A stretch of DNA of 63,645 nucleotides, from the NCBI GenBank assembly GCA_018336195.1, contig JAGXQV010000166.1, positions 1-63,645 on the forward strand, in the 5' to 3' direction. Made by a program: the position numbers and the translations under genes. The DNA comes from Sulfuricella sp. GTDB lineage: Bacteria; Pseudomonadota; Gammaproteobacteria; Burkholderiales; Sulfuricellaceae. Positions within the stretch are counted from its first letter, which is position 1. Each line of letters starts with the position of its first letter. Under the pieces are notes generated by a model. The model was given only the letters and a program-made list of their open reading frames with translations. It had not been told where the DNA came from and searched no databases. Of the stretch, positions 34,228-43,095 are shown piece after piece.

Positions 34228-35016
34228 ATGGCTTTTTTTTCCAAACGAAAAATCTTCAAATCCGTGGCCGACCGCAACACCGTCGATGTCAGCGAACAGG
34301 GCGGCGTGCGCTCCCTGCACCTGGGCAGCGATACGGTGCAGAGTTCGATGCGCCTGTCCGCGCCGAACGATCTGGAACTGCCCTACACGCGCAGCATGAT
34401 GGCGTTCCTGCTGTTTCATCCCGAGCCGCGGGATGTCCTGATGATCGGCGTGGGCGGCGGATCGCTGGTGAAATACGTTTACCGTTATCTGCCGGGGTGC
34501 CGCACCACCGCGCTGGAAATCAACCCGCAAGTCCTGGCGGTAGCGCGCAGCCATTTTTTCCTGCCGCCAGATGACGAACGCCTCACCGTGTTGCTGGAGG
34601 AAGGCGCGCAATTCGTCGCCACCCACCCCGCCAGCACCGATATCATCCTGTCCGACGGCTTCGACGGAATTACCCTCGCCGAGCCGCTTTCCACTCAACT
34701 CTTTTTCAGCGACTGCCGGCGCGCGCTCCGTCCCAACGGGGTTTTCGCCATCAACCTGTGGGGCAGCGACCCGAATTTCCCCACCTATCTGCAACGCATA
34801 TCCGACAGCTTCGACGGTCTGGTCCTGAGTCTGCCCAGCGAAAAACACGGCAACATCATCGTCTTCGGTTTTGCCTGCAACCAGAACAGCCCGACCTGGG
34901 AGAGCCTGCGGGAGCGCGCCCGCCAACTGCAGACCCGCTATGACCTGGATTTCCTGCGTTTCGTGGACCGCCTGCACGACCTCAACGTTTACACCGACAA
35001 GCGTTTGCTGGTTTAA
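34228..35016 (+). CDS. Spermidine-synthase-like methyltransferase-fold protein
   Basis: 262 residues with a Rossmann-type spermidine synthase fold: the nucleotide-binding loop VLMIGVGGGSLVKYVY, the acidic ribose ligand in TALEINPQVLAVAR, and DIILSDGFDGITL where the aminopropyl-transferase Asp is expected. Length and sequence are nearer the many uncharacterised SpeE-like proteins of betaproteobacteria than true SpeE; the polyamine gatekeeping loop is not clear. ATG 34228 follows GAGGAAC. It appears to be a single-gene unit. Confidence 0.75.
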   Translation: MAFFSKRKIFKSVADRNTVDVSEQGGVRSLHLGSDTVQSSMRLSAPNDLELPYTRSMMAFLLFHPEPRDVLMIGVGGGSLVKYVYRYLPGCRTTALEINPQVLAVARSHFFLPPDDERLTVLLEEGAQFVATHPASTDIILSDGFDGITLAEPLSTQLFFSDCRRALRPNGVFAINLWGSDPNFPTYLQRISDSFDGLVLSLPSEKHGNIIVFGFACNQNSPTWESLRERARQLQTRYDLDFLRFVDRLHDLNVYTDKRLLV

Positions 35017-35190
35017 ACCTCAGTCGCAAACCGCAGAGGCGCTAAGGCGCCAAGATTACGCAAAGGGAAACGGAGGATTGCAACGCCTGGCGGGAAGGAT
35101 GGCCTTCTCACACTTTGGGTGGCTCAGCTCGATACGCCATCTTCCTGATTTATTTGCGCCTTCGCGCCTTTGCGGTCCATGATTTTTTTA
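35017..35190. repeat. Dispersed repeat, family 3, copy 1
   Basis: It begins ACCTCAGTCGCAAACCGCAG, continues AGGCGCTAAGGCGCCAAGAT and ends with the complementary GCGCCTTCGCGCCTTTGCGG then TCCATGATTTTTTTAGG. A copy of matching length lies at 61610-61787. It sits just after the spermidine-synthase-like gene. The sequence to 35328 (AT-rich, GATGATGTC region) has no gene and probably holds the promoter of the next kinase. Confidence 0.8.
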
Positions 35191-35328
35191 GGTTAAAACC
35201 TCTTTCGGCAAAATCTATGATTTTGCGCAAATTATAAATCACTTCAATAACCTCAAAAGAATAGATGATGTCTAAATCTCTCTTTCGAGTGCTATGATCC
35301 TGGCTCGCAACCGCCACCCTTTTTCCCC

Positions 35329-37182
35329 ATGCTAGAACCTTCTGCCCCCACCCGGGAACGCCAGGAAATCGCCGCTCTCCGGCGAAATTATCTGGTCGTG
35401 GCAATCCTCTGGAGCATTTTCATCCTCGCGGCGTACCTGTGGAACGCCCGACACCAGGAAAAGGAAGTTCTGGAACTGGCTCATACCCAGGCGGAAAGCC
35501 TGATACTCAAAGATCTGTCTTTTCGCTCCTGGCTGGCCTCGCATGGCGGCGTGTACGTGTTTCCCGACGCTAATACGCCGCCTAATCCCTACCTCAAAGG
35601 CCATCCCAAACGCGACCTGACCACGACTGGCGGTGAAACCCTCACCCTGATGAACCCGGCATACGTGACCCGTCAACTGTTCGAGCTTTACACCGAGCGC
35701 TATGGCATCCGCGGCCACCTCACCAGCCTCAACCCCCTCAACCCCAACAACCGCCCCGCTCCCTGGGAAGAGCGGGCATTGCGCACCTTCGAGAAGGGCG
35801 CCAAGGAAGCGGCGGAAATCATCGAAATCGACGGCGTCGCCCATTACGCCCTGATCCGCCCGCTGCTGGTCGAGAAACCCTGTCTGAAATGCCATGCCGA
35901 ACAAGGTTACGAATTGGGCGACGTGCGCGGCGGGCTCAGTGCCATGATTCCCCTGACCCGCCTCGAACAGGGCAAACATTTTTCCCTGCGCATGATGGCG
36001 ATGAGCCACCTCGCCATCTGGGCGCTGGTGCTGGCGGGAATCTTTTGGGTTTACGGATTGGCGGCGCTACGCGCCCGCGAAAGCCTGCGCACCCGTAGCG
36101 AACTGGAGGAAAAACAGCATCTTTTCCAGACCGTGGCGGATTTCGCCACCGAATGGATATTCTGGCGCAACCCGGACGGCAGCATCCGCTACGTTTCACC
36201 GGCCTGCGCGCAGGTTTCGGGATATCCGGCGGAAGCGTTCTACGCTGATCCCGGCCTGTTCAACGAAATCATCCACCCCGATGACCGCGACCACTGGCTG
36301 AACCACGTTCACGAAGCCGACCAGAACGGTCATCCGCGCCCCCTGGAATTCCGCATCATCGCCAAGCACGGGGAAACACGCTACATCAGCCACACCTGCC
36401 GCCCGATTTTCGACGACCGGATCAACAGATTCCTCGGGGTGCGCGGCAGCAATACCGACATCACCGCCTTCCACGAAAACCAGCAAATCCTCATCCAGCA
36501 ATCGCGCATGGCGGCGATGGGCGAAATGATCGGCAACATCGGCCATCAATGGCGGCAGCCGCTCAACGCCCTGGCGCTGCTGCACACCAACCTCAAGGAT
36601 GACTTCGCATTCGGCGATCTGACCCGCGAGCGCCTCGACCAATCGATGCACGAGGCGGAACGCCTTATCAACAAGATGTCCTGCACCATCGACGACTTCC
36701 GCAATTTCTTCAGGCCCAACAAACAGGCGCAGCCGTTCAGCCTCAACCAGGCCGTCGAAGAAGCGCTCAAGCTGGTGCATACCAGCTTCGTCCACAACCA
36801 GATCGAGATCAGCTTCGAGGCAACGGCGGAAATCCAGGCGTTTGGGCACGCCAACGAGTTTTCCCAGGTATTGCTCAACACCTTGAGCAACGCCAAGGAT
36901 GCCATCCTGGAAAAGAGCGCCATTCCCGGTAAAATAGCAATTTCCCTGGGACAGGACGAAAAACGCGCGTGGCTGATCCTCACCGACAATGCCGGGGGTA
37001 TTCCTCCGCAGACGCTGCCGCATATCTTCGAGCCTTATTTCACCACCAAGGAAAAAGGCACCGGTATCGGGCTGTACATGGCGCGTATGATAATGAACCA
37101 CATGGACGGCAGCATCGAAGCCACCAATATCGCGGGCGGCGCCGAATTCAGGCTGGTCCTGCCGCGTTCGCCACATGATTGA
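35329..37182 (+). CDS. Heme-binding (DUF3365/Tll0287-like) PAS sensor histidine kinase
   Basis: 617 residues: membrane segment at about 21-38, a periplasmic DUF3365 domain at about 55-215 containing a c-type heme site CLKCH (about 185-189), a second membrane segment near 225-245, a PAS domain at about 260-385 (PDGSIRYVSPACAQVSGYPA), HisKA-like region with His in IGNIGHQWRQPLNAL, and HATPase_c (LSNAKDAI, TDNAGGIPP, KGTGIGLYMARMI). DUF3365 domains bind heme and are thought to sense redox state, oxygen or NO. No receiver is attached. It is followed at once by a hemerythrin gene, supporting oxygen or NO sensing. Confidence 0.9.
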   Translation: MLEPSAPTRERQEIAALRRNYLVVAILWSIFILAAYLWNARHQEKEVLELAHTQAESLILKDLSFRSWLASHGGVYVFPDANTPPNPYLKGHPKRDLTTTGGETLTLMNPAYVTRQLFELYTERYGIRGHLTSLNPLNPNNRPAPWEERALRTFEKGAKEAAEIIEIDGVAHYALIRPLLVEKPCLKCHAEQGYELGDVRGGLSAMIPLTRLEQGKHFSLRMMAMSHLAIWALVLAGIFWVYGLAALRARESLRTRSELEEKQHLFQTVADFATEWIFWRNPDGSIRYVSPACAQVSGYPAEAFYADPGLFNEIIHPDDRDHWLNHVHEADQNGHPRPLEFRIIAKHGETRYISHTCRPIFDDRINRFLGVRGSNTDITAFHENQQILIQQSRMAAMGEMIGNIGHQWRQPLNALALLHTNLKDDFAFGDLTRERLDQSMHEAERLINKMSCTIDDFRNFFRPNKQAQPFSLNQAVEEALKLVHTSFVHNQIEISFEATAEIQAFGHANEFSQVLLNTLSNAKDAILEKSAIPGKIAISLGQDEKRAWLILTDNAGGIPPQTLPHIFEPYFTTKEKGTGIGLYMARMIMNHMDGSIEATNIAGGAEFRLVLPRSPHD

Positions 37183-37196
37183 AAGCGAGTTTCAAC

Positions 37197-37601
37197 ATGC
37201 CACTGATCGACTGGAACGAATCGCTGGAAATCGGATTCCGGCCTATCGACGCCGACCATAAACGGCTGGTCGCCCTGCTCAACGAACTCCATGAGTACCT
37301 CGTCAGCGGTAGCAGCCTCAGCCTGATCCATTCGGCTTTCCAACGCATCGCCCGGCATACGGCAACCCACTTCCGCCACGAGGAAGCACTGATGGCGGAG
37401 AGCGGCTATCCCGACGCCCCCAATCACTGTTTGGCACACCAGGAACTGGAAAAGCAGATGGCCGACCTGCTCCAGCGCCTCGACGAAGGCGCATCGGTCT
37501 TCTCGCAAGAACTGGTGGATTTCCTGAAAAACTGGCTAATCAACCACATCACCACCATGGACACTGCCCTCGGCCACTATCTGGCCGGGCAAAACGCCTG
37601 A
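37197..37601 (+). CDS. Bacteriohemerythrin
   Basis: 134 residues, single hemerythrin domain. The di-iron ligands are in order: FRPIDADHKRL (His21), HTATHFRHEEALM, NHCLAHQELEKQ and NWLINHITTMD. It binds oxygen (or NO) reversibly and is predicted cytosolic. ATG 37197 begins the conserved MPLIDWNESLEIG; a TTG 18 bases earlier is not needed. It lies 15 bases after the heme-sensor kinase stop, so it is likely in the same operon and may buffer or deliver the sensed gas. Confidence 0.93.
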   Translation: MPLIDWNESLEIGFRPIDADHKRLVALLNELHEYLVSGSSLSLIHSAFQRIARHTATHFRHEEALMAESGYPDAPNHCLAHQELEKQMADLLQRLDEGASVFSQELVDFLKNWLINHITTMDTALGHYLAGQNA

Positions 37602-37700
37602 AATCCGCCCCCGGCCACAAACTTTTCTTTGCGCCCTACCCCTTTTCTCGGTACATTCGGGGGAAATCACCATTCGGAACTTCAGGGAGCCTCGTTAAAA

Positions 37701-40208
37701 ATGCACACCAATCCGCTCATCATCAGCAAGCCAGTAGCGGGCATTGCCGACCTGCCCGCATTGGGCATGGACGCCACCAGCATCGTCAATGATTTCCGCC
37801 GCTATTTCAGCCACACCCTGGGCCGCGACAAAATGTGCCTAGCCGCCTACCACGTCTACACCTCGCTGGCCCTGTCGCTACGCGACCGCTTGGTGGAGCG
37901 CTGGAAGAACACCCAGTACGCCTATGAGGAACTGAACTGCAAACGCACCTACTATCTGTCCCTGGAGTTCCTGATGGGGCGAACGCTGGGCAACGCCATG
38001 CTGAACTTGGACGTCGACACGGCGACCAGCGAAGCATTGCGCAACCTCGGCTTGGTGCTGGAAGAAATCGCCGACCAGGAAAACGACGCCGGCCTGGGTA
38101 ACGGCGGCCTGGGGCGGCTCGCCGCGTGTTTCTTGGATAGCTGCGCGACCCTGCAACTGCCGGTGATGGGTTACGGCATCCGTTACGAATACGGGATGTT
38201 CCGTCAGAAAATCGAAAACTGCGCCCAACTCGAAGAACCCGACCACTGGCTGCGCGACGGCAACCCCTGGGAAATCGAGCGTCCCGAGCACACCCTGCGG
38301 GTGCAGTTCGGCGGACGCAGCGAATATTTCCACGACGGCGACGGTCGCCTGCATGTGCGCTGGGTGGATTCCTCGGATGTGATGGCGGTACCTTACGACA
38401 TCCCCATTCCGGGCTACCGTAATGGCACGGTCAACACCCTGCGCCTGTGGAAGGCCGCCGCCACCGACGAATTCAACCTCAACGAATTCAATGCCGGCAG
38501 TTACACCGAAGCAGTGGCGGCGAAGAACGCTGCCGAGCACATCACCATGGTGCTCTATCCCAACGACTCCAGCGAAAACGGCAAGGAACTGCGGCTGCGC
38601 CAACAGTATTTCCTCGCCTCGGCCAGCCTTCAGGACGTGCTGCGCAACTGGACTGCGGTGCATGGCGGCAACTTCAGCCAGTTCGCCGACAAGAACTGCT
38701 TCCAGCTCAACGATACCCACCCCACCTGCGCCGTTCCTGAACTGATGCGCCTGCTGATGGACGAGCACCGCCTGACCTGGGATCAAGCCTGGAACATCAC
38801 CCGCCACACCGTCGCCTACACTAATCACACCCTGCTCCCGGAAGCCCTGGAACGCTGGCCGGTACGCATGTTCGGGCGGCTCCTGCCGCGCCTCCTGGAG
38901 ATCATCCGCGAGATCAACGCGCGCTTCATCACCGAAGTGGCGCTACGCTGGCCGGGCGACATCGACCGCCAACGGCGCATGTCGATCATCGAGGAAGGCG
39001 ACGACCCGCAGATCCGCATGGCTTATCTGGCAGTGGTCGCCGGTTGCTCGGTGAACGGCGTCGCGGAATTGCATTCCCAGCTTTTGCAAAAGCACTTGTT
39101 CCACGACTTTTTCGAACTGTTCCCCACCAAGTTCAACAACAAGACCAACGGCGTCACCCCGCGCCGCTGGCTGGCATGGAGCAATCCCCGCCTCGCCGCG
39201 TTGATCACCCGCACCATCGGCGACGGCTGGATCACCGCCCTTGACCAGTTGCAGCGGCTCGCCCCGCACGCCGACAACCCCGCCTTCCGCGCCGAATGGC
39301 ACGCCATCAAGCTGGCCAACAAGGAAGATTTGGCAAAAATGGTGGAACGCGATTGCGGCATCCGCTTCGCCAGCGGGGCCTTGTTCGACGTGCAGGTCAA
39401 ACGCATCCACGAATACAAGCGGCAACTCCTCAACCTGCTCCACGTCATCCACCTCTACGATCGCATCAAGCGCGGCGATACCGCGAACTGGACGCCCCGC
39501 TGCGTGCTGATCGGGGGCAAGGCAGCGCCCGGCTACCAGATGGCCAAGCGCATCATCAAGCTGGCCTGCTCGGTGGCCCGCGTCATCCACGAAGACCCCG
39601 CCACCGACGGCCTGCTCAAGCTGGCCTTCCTCCCCGATTACCGGGTTTCGGCAATGGAAGTGATCTGCGCCGGCACCGACCTTTCCGAACAAATTTCCAC
39701 CGCCGGCAAGGAAGCCTCGGGTACCGGCAACATGAAGTTCATGATGAACGGCGCCCTCACCATCGGCACCCTCGACGGCGCCAACATCGAAATCCGCGAG
39801 GAAGCCGGTGCCGACAACTTCTTCCTGTTCGGCCTTACCGCCGAGGAGGTCGAATCCCAGCGCAGCAGCTACGACCCGGATGCGATCATCGCCGCCGACG
39901 AAGATCTGACACGCGTCTTGCGCCTGATCTCCGCCGGGCATTTCAGCCTGTTCGAACCGGGCATCTTCGAACCCATCGTGCAGGCCGTCTCCAACCCCTA
40001 CGACCCGTGGATGACCGCCGCCGATTTCCGCTCCTACATCGAAGCGCAGCAGCGCGTCGCGCAGACTTATCGTGACCGGGATAGCTGGACGCGGATGAGC
40101 ATCCTCAACACTGCGGCCAGCGGGAAATTTTCCAGCGACCGCACCATCCTCGACTACAACCGCGACATTTGGAGGCTTCCGCAAGTCCCCGCTTGGCCGG
40201 TCAAGTAG
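37701..40208 (+). CDS. glgP: Glycogen/alpha-glucan phosphorylase
   Basis: 835 residues, the full length of the GT35 family. Key sites: N-terminal NDAGLGNGGLGRLAACFLDS, QLNDTHPTCAVPELMR, TNHTLLPEALERWP, and the pyridoxal-phosphate region TAGKEASGTGNMKFMMNGAL with Lys in the GNMKFMMNGA motif. It releases glucose-1-phosphate from glycogen or maltodextrins using phosphate. ATG 37701 (MHTNPLIISKP) was chosen with AGGGAG upstream; the longer frame to 37629 is not conserved. No other glycogen gene lies in this window. Confidence 0.95.
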   Translation: MHTNPLIISKPVAGIADLPALGMDATSIVNDFRRYFSHTLGRDKMCLAAYHVYTSLALSLRDRLVERWKNTQYAYEELNCKRTYYLSLEFLMGRTLGNAMLNLDVDTATSEALRNLGLVLEEIADQENDAGLGNGGLGRLAACFLDSCATLQLPVMGYGIRYEYGMFRQKIENCAQLEEPDHWLRDGNPWEIERPEHTLRVQFGGRSEYFHDGDGRLHVRWVDSSDVMAVPYDIPIPGYRNGTVNTLRLWKAAATDEFNLNEFNAGSYTEAVAAKNAAEHITMVLYPNDSSENGKELRLRQQYFLASASLQDVLRNWTAVHGGNFSQFADKNCFQLNDTHPTCAVPELMRLLMDEHRLTWDQAWNITRHTVAYTNHTLLPEALERWPVRMFGRLLPRLLEIIREINARFITEVALRWPGDIDRQRRMSIIEEGDDPQIRMAYLAVVAGCSVNGVAELHSQLLQKHLFHDFFELFPTKFNNKTNGVTPRRWLAWSNPRLAALITRTIGDGWITALDQLQRLAPHADNPAFRAEWHAIKLANKEDLAKMVERDCGIRFASGALFDVQVKRIHEYKRQLLNLLHVIHLYDRIKRGDTANWTPRCVLIGGKAAPGYQMAKRIIKLACSVARVIHEDPATDGLLKLAFLPDYRVSAMEVICAGTDLSEQISTAGKEASGTGNMKFMMNGALTIGTLDGANIEIREEAGADNFFLFGLTAEEVESQRSSYDPDAIIAADEDLTRVLRLISAGHFSLFEPGIFEPIVQAVSNPYDPWMTAADFRSYIEAQQRVAQTYRDRDSWTRMSILNTAASGKFSSDRTILDYNRDIWRLPQVPAWPVK

Positions 40209-40267
40209 CCAAGCCGCCCGAAATGTGAAAAAATTGCACCAACTTAACGAATTTCGAGGTGGTTGAG

Positions 40268-40753
40268 GTGATCGACCGAGACGGTTATCGCCCCAATGTC
40301 GGCATCATTATTTGCAACGCAAAAAATGACGTTTTCTGGGGCAAGCGCATCAAGGAACACTCCTGGCAGTTTCCGCAGGGGGGTATTAAATCCGGAGAAA
40401 CGCCGGAGCAGGCAATGTATCGGGAACTCGCTGAAGAGGTGGGCCTGCTGCCGCAGCACGTCCGGATTCTCGGGCGGACCAAGGACTGGCTGCGTTACGA
40501 CGTGCCCCAGCATTGGGTTAAGCGGGAATGGCGGGGAAGCTACAAGGGACAGAAACAGATCTGGTTTCTGCTGCGCCTGGTCGGTCGCGATAGCGACGTC
40601 TCACTGCGGGCCAGCGATCATCCCGAATTCGACGCGTGGCGTTGGCATAGCTACTGGGTTCCGCTCGAATCCGTCATCGAATTCAAACGCGAGGTATACC
40701 GCCAGGCTTTGAATGAACTGGCGCTATACCTCAACAAGGGAAACAACAAATAA
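40268..40753 (+). CDS. rppH: RNA pyrophosphohydrolase (Nudix)
   Basis: 161 residues. It removes pyrophosphate from 5'-triphosphate mRNA ends, starting RNase E-dependent decay. The Nudix box [20 protein letters not shown] then VGL fits the GX5EX7REUXEEXGU consensus, and the N-terminus [16 protein letters not shown] is diagnostic for RppH. The start is GTG at 40268, which matches the usual MIDxDGYRPN start and has GAGGTGGTTGAG upstream; a GTG at 40259 is in frame. The last codons and the stop form one arm of a perfect hairpin shared with the convergent small gene. Confidence 0.95.
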   Translation: MIDRDGYRPNVGIIICNAKNDVFWGKRIKEHSWQFPQGGIKSGETPEQAMYRELAEEVGLLPQHVRILGRTKDWLRYDVPQHWVKREWRGSYKGQKQIWFLLRLVGRDSDVSLRASDHPEFDAWRWHSYWVPLESVIEFKREVYRQALNELALYLNKGNNK

Positions 40754-40775
40754 CCCCGGGTGGGTTATTTGTTGT
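40743..40775. terminator. Perfect palindrome joining two convergent stop codons
   Basis: The 14-base arms ACAACAAATAACCC and GGGTTATTTGTTGT flank a 5-base loop. Each arm contains the stop codon and last codons of one gene (rppH on plus, the DUF3149-like gene on minus). No long T-tract follows, so it may act as a weak bidirectional terminator or RNA 3'-end stabiliser. Confidence 0.65.
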
Positions 40776-40887
40776 CTTTGTGCTTACTGAACATGTAGAG
40801 CGTCCAGCCAGCCACGGCGACGATGGAACCGACGATCGTGATGATGGACATGATACCCGTTGGCGACCCCAATAATACGTTCAACAT
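40765..40887 (-). CDS. DUF3149-like small membrane protein
   Basis: 40 residues, missed by length-filtered gene finding: it starts MLNVLLGSPTGIMSIITIVG, has one membrane helix (about 12-32) and ends FSKHKDNK. GGAGGG lies 4 bases before the ATG. Size and layout (short amphipathic head, GxMS, single helix, basic tail) match DUF3149 proteins common in betaproteobacteria; role unknown. It is convergent with rppH. Confidence 0.7.
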   Translation of the reverse strand: MLNVLLGSPTGIMSIITIVGSIVAVAGWTLYMFSKHKDNK

Positions 40888-41024
40888 AATTCCCTCCTGA
40901 TTGAGAAAAATTTTTGCATGGTCCCTAATTCAAGACTTGCGTGTCCATTATAATCAACAAACGCAGAACTTGAAAACCCTCTTAATGCCCGCAAAAAATT
41001 AATTTATAGGCCTGGAGATTCACC

Positions 41025-41615
41025 ATGCAACAACAATACACACCCCTCAAGACCAGCAATCTGAGCAGCGCCACGTCGTTCCATCAACCCGCCCAGATCA
41101 TGCCGGAGAAAGTGACGCTGGCCTCGGCGGCGGTCGATGTCATGACCGACCTGAAAAAAATCATGGCGGTGTTCATTCCCGCCGAGCGCAACATCGACAC
41201 CGCCAAGCAGCGCATGATCAAGCATGGGGTGCGCCTGCTGTTGGTGATCGACGATCACAACTGCGTGGTCGGCCTGATTACCGCTACCGATATCCTCGGC
41301 GAGAAGCCCATGCAGTTCATCCAGAAGCATGGCGGCAAGCGCGAAGACATCCTGGTCAAGGACATCATGACTCCCCGCGAGAAGCTGGAAGTCCTGAGCA
41401 TGGAAGATGTCAGCGCCGCCAAGGTTGGCAACCTGGTCGCCACGCTGGAGCGCAGTGGGCGCCAGCATGCCCTGGTGGTCGACCGTGACGCGGATCTCCA
41501 GAAAGTGCGGGGGATTTTCTCCCTGACCCAAATCGCCCGCCAACTCGGCGTACAACTCGAAACCCACGAAATCGTCCGGACCTTCGCGGAGATTCATGGC
41601 CAACTCGGCTCCTGA
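41025..41615 (+). CDS. CBS-domain pair protein
   Basis: 196 residues with two CBS motifs at about 45-100 (KKIMAVFIPAERNIDTAKQR, LLLVIDDHNCVVGLITATDI) and 110-180 (VKDIMTPREKLEVLSMEDV, ALVVDRDADLQKVRGIFSLT). CBS pairs bind adenosyl nucleotides and act as energy sensors. There is no fused catalytic domain. The rubrerythrin gene starts 10 bases later, so they are likely co-expressed. The start is an ATG with GGCCTGGAGATTC upstream. Confidence 0.88.
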   Translation: MQQQYTPLKTSNLSSATSFHQPAQIMPEKVTLASAAVDVMTDLKKIMAVFIPAERNIDTAKQRMIKHGVRLLLVIDDHNCVVGLITATDILGEKPMQFIQKHGGKREDILVKDIMTPREKLEVLSMEDVSAAKVGNLVATLERSGRQHALVVDRDADLQKVRGIFSLTQIARQLGVQLETHEIVRTFAEIHGQLGS

Positions 41616-41624
41616 TACTTACTT

Positions 41625-42059
41625 ATGAACAAACCCGTAGCGCTCCGCAAGGGCTCGCAAACCCACGCCAATCTGAAAACGGCGTTTGCCTTGGAGGCGC
41701 AAGCCAATCGCCGCTATCTGTATTTCGCCGCCAAAGCCGATGTCGAAGGATACAGCCAGGTGGCGTCGCTGTTCCGCGCCACGGCGGATGGGGAAACCGG
41801 CCATGCCCACGGTCACCTCGAATATCTGGAGGCTTGCGGAGATCCGGTCACCGATCTGCCGTTCGGCGCCACCCGCGACAACCTGCTGTCGGCGATCGCC
41901 AGCGAACACCTGGAATCCGGCGAGATGTACGTGACCATGTCGAAAGCCGCCCGCGAGGAAGGTTATCTGGAAATCGCCGCCTGGTTTGAAACCCTGGCCC
42001 GTGCCGAGCGCGCCCATGCCAACCAATTCCAGCGGGCGCTGGATAACCTGGAAGACTGA
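41625..42059 (+). CDS. Rubrerythrin-type ferritin-like protein
   Basis: 144 residues forming the four-helix di-iron domain: AFALEAQANRRYLYFA, FRATADGETGHAHGH, AIASEHLESGEMYVTM and LARAERAHANQFQRAL supply the Glu/His ligands. The C-terminal rubredoxin CxxC domain of classical rubrerythrin is absent, so it is a short sulerythrin-like form. The family reduces peroxide in oxygen-sensitive metabolism. It follows the CBS gene and precedes the CNP1-like gene by one base. Confidence 0.9.
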   Translation: MNKPVALRKGSQTHANLKTAFALEAQANRRYLYFAAKADVEGYSQVASLFRATADGETGHAHGHLEYLEACGDPVTDLPFGATRDNLLSAIASEHLESGEMYVTMSKAAREEGYLEIAAWFETLARAERAHANQFQRALDNLED

Positions 42060-42060
42060 C

Positions 42061-42579
42061 ATGAAAATACTATGGCTGTGCTTGCTGCTGGCACCCTTGG
42101 CGGTACAGGCCGGGGAATGGGGAAAGGAAAAATCGGGACGCTTCGAGCAGGATTTCGACAACGAAAAACCCTGGGTGGAAATTCAGGAGCAACTGCCTCC
42201 TGTGCCGAAGGAAGAAAACCTGTTGAAGTTCTTCGTCAGTTCAGCCACCGACAATCAATTTTTTGTCGATGGCTCCTCCCTCAACGTCGGCCAGGACGGC
42301 GTGTTGCGCTACGTGCTGCTGATTGAATCGTCGAGCGGTTCCGCCAATCTGACTTTCGAAGGGATGCGTTGCGCTTCGAGGGAACGGAAACTCTATGCCA
42401 TCGGTCGCCCCGACGGTACCTGGGTAAGGGCGCGCAATCCGCGCTGGGAACCGATTCGCCACGAGGCTCGCAACCGCTATCACCATGTGCTGTACGACGA
42501 TTTTTTCTGCCCTGACGGACTCATCGTGACCAGCCCCCAGCAAGCCGTCGAGGCTTTTCGCCGCGAGCGCTTGCGCTAA
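42061..42579 (+). CDS. CNP1-like exported protein
   Basis: 172 residues: signal peptide (ILWLCLLLAPLAVQA), then the CNP1-like domain (WVEIQEQLPPVPKEENLL, FFVDGSSLNVGQDGVLRY, MRCASRERKLYAIGRPDG, YDDFFCPDGLI) with two conserved cysteines. The family is common in betaproteobacteria and uncharacterised. The ATG is one base after the rubrerythrin stop, so translation is coupled. It converges on the DUF3617 gene with a 13-base gap. Confidence 0.85.
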   Translation: MKILWLCLLLAPLAVQAGEWGKEKSGRFEQDFDNEKPWVEIQEQLPPVPKEENLLKFFVSSATDNQFFVDGSSLNVGQDGVLRYVLLIESSSGSANLTFEGMRCASRERKLYAIGRPDGTWVRARNPRWEPIRHEARNRYHHVLYDDFFCPDGLIVTSPQQAVEAFRRERLR

Positions 42580-42592
42580 GCGCGCCCAGTCT

Positions 42593-43030
42593 TCAGGGCC
42601 GGCAATCTCCGACGCGCTTGCCGCTGATGCGGTAAGCCATCTTCATCACTTCCTTGCTGGTGCCGTCCTTGACGTTCATGGTCATGACGCCTTCCATGCT
42701 TTCGCCCCAGTAGGTGACCTTGCCGCTGCTCTCCAGCACACCTTCCGCCGAACGGCACTGAATCGCCCAGGAAACGCCGTCGCCATCCTGCTTCAGGCTG
42801 GCGACCTTGCAGTCCTGCTCCTTCTCCGGCTTGTGCGGCACCGCGTCCTTGCTGCTCAGGCATTGGGTATGTTTGGCGGGCGGCATCCCGGCCGGCATTC
42901 CCGGCATTCCCGGCATGTCCAGCCGCCCGGTAATTTCCCACAGCCCCTCCTTGAGGTTGGGTGCGGCCTGCGCATTCGCCGCCATCAGAAAAATCAGCCC
43001 GGCCCATGCGGCCAAACATTTCTTTGCCAT
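42593..43030 (-). CDS. DUF3617 family exported protein
   Basis: 145 residues: signal peptide (LAAWAGLIFLMAANAQA), then the DUF3617 pattern LKEGLWEITGRLDMPGMPG, a MPAGMPPAKHTQCLS stretch, and Cys pairs (QDCKVASL, IQCRSAEG). The Met/Pro/Gly-rich segment is family-typical. Function unknown; likely periplasmic. The ATG at 43030 has GTGAG upstream. It lies 65 bases downstream of proB on the same strand. Confidence 0.8.
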   Translation of the reverse strand: MAKKCLAAWAGLIFLMAANAQAAPNLKEGLWEITGRLDMPGMPGMPAGMPPAKHTQCLSSKDAVPHKPEKEQDCKVASLKQDGDGVSWAIQCRSAEGVLESSGKVTYWGESMEGVMTMNVKDGTSKEVMKMAYRISGKRVGDCRP

Positions 43031-43095
43031 GATGATGCACTCACTGGAATTAACGATTTTCTCAACGCCAAGCGCCCCGGCGTCCGCCGCCCGCG

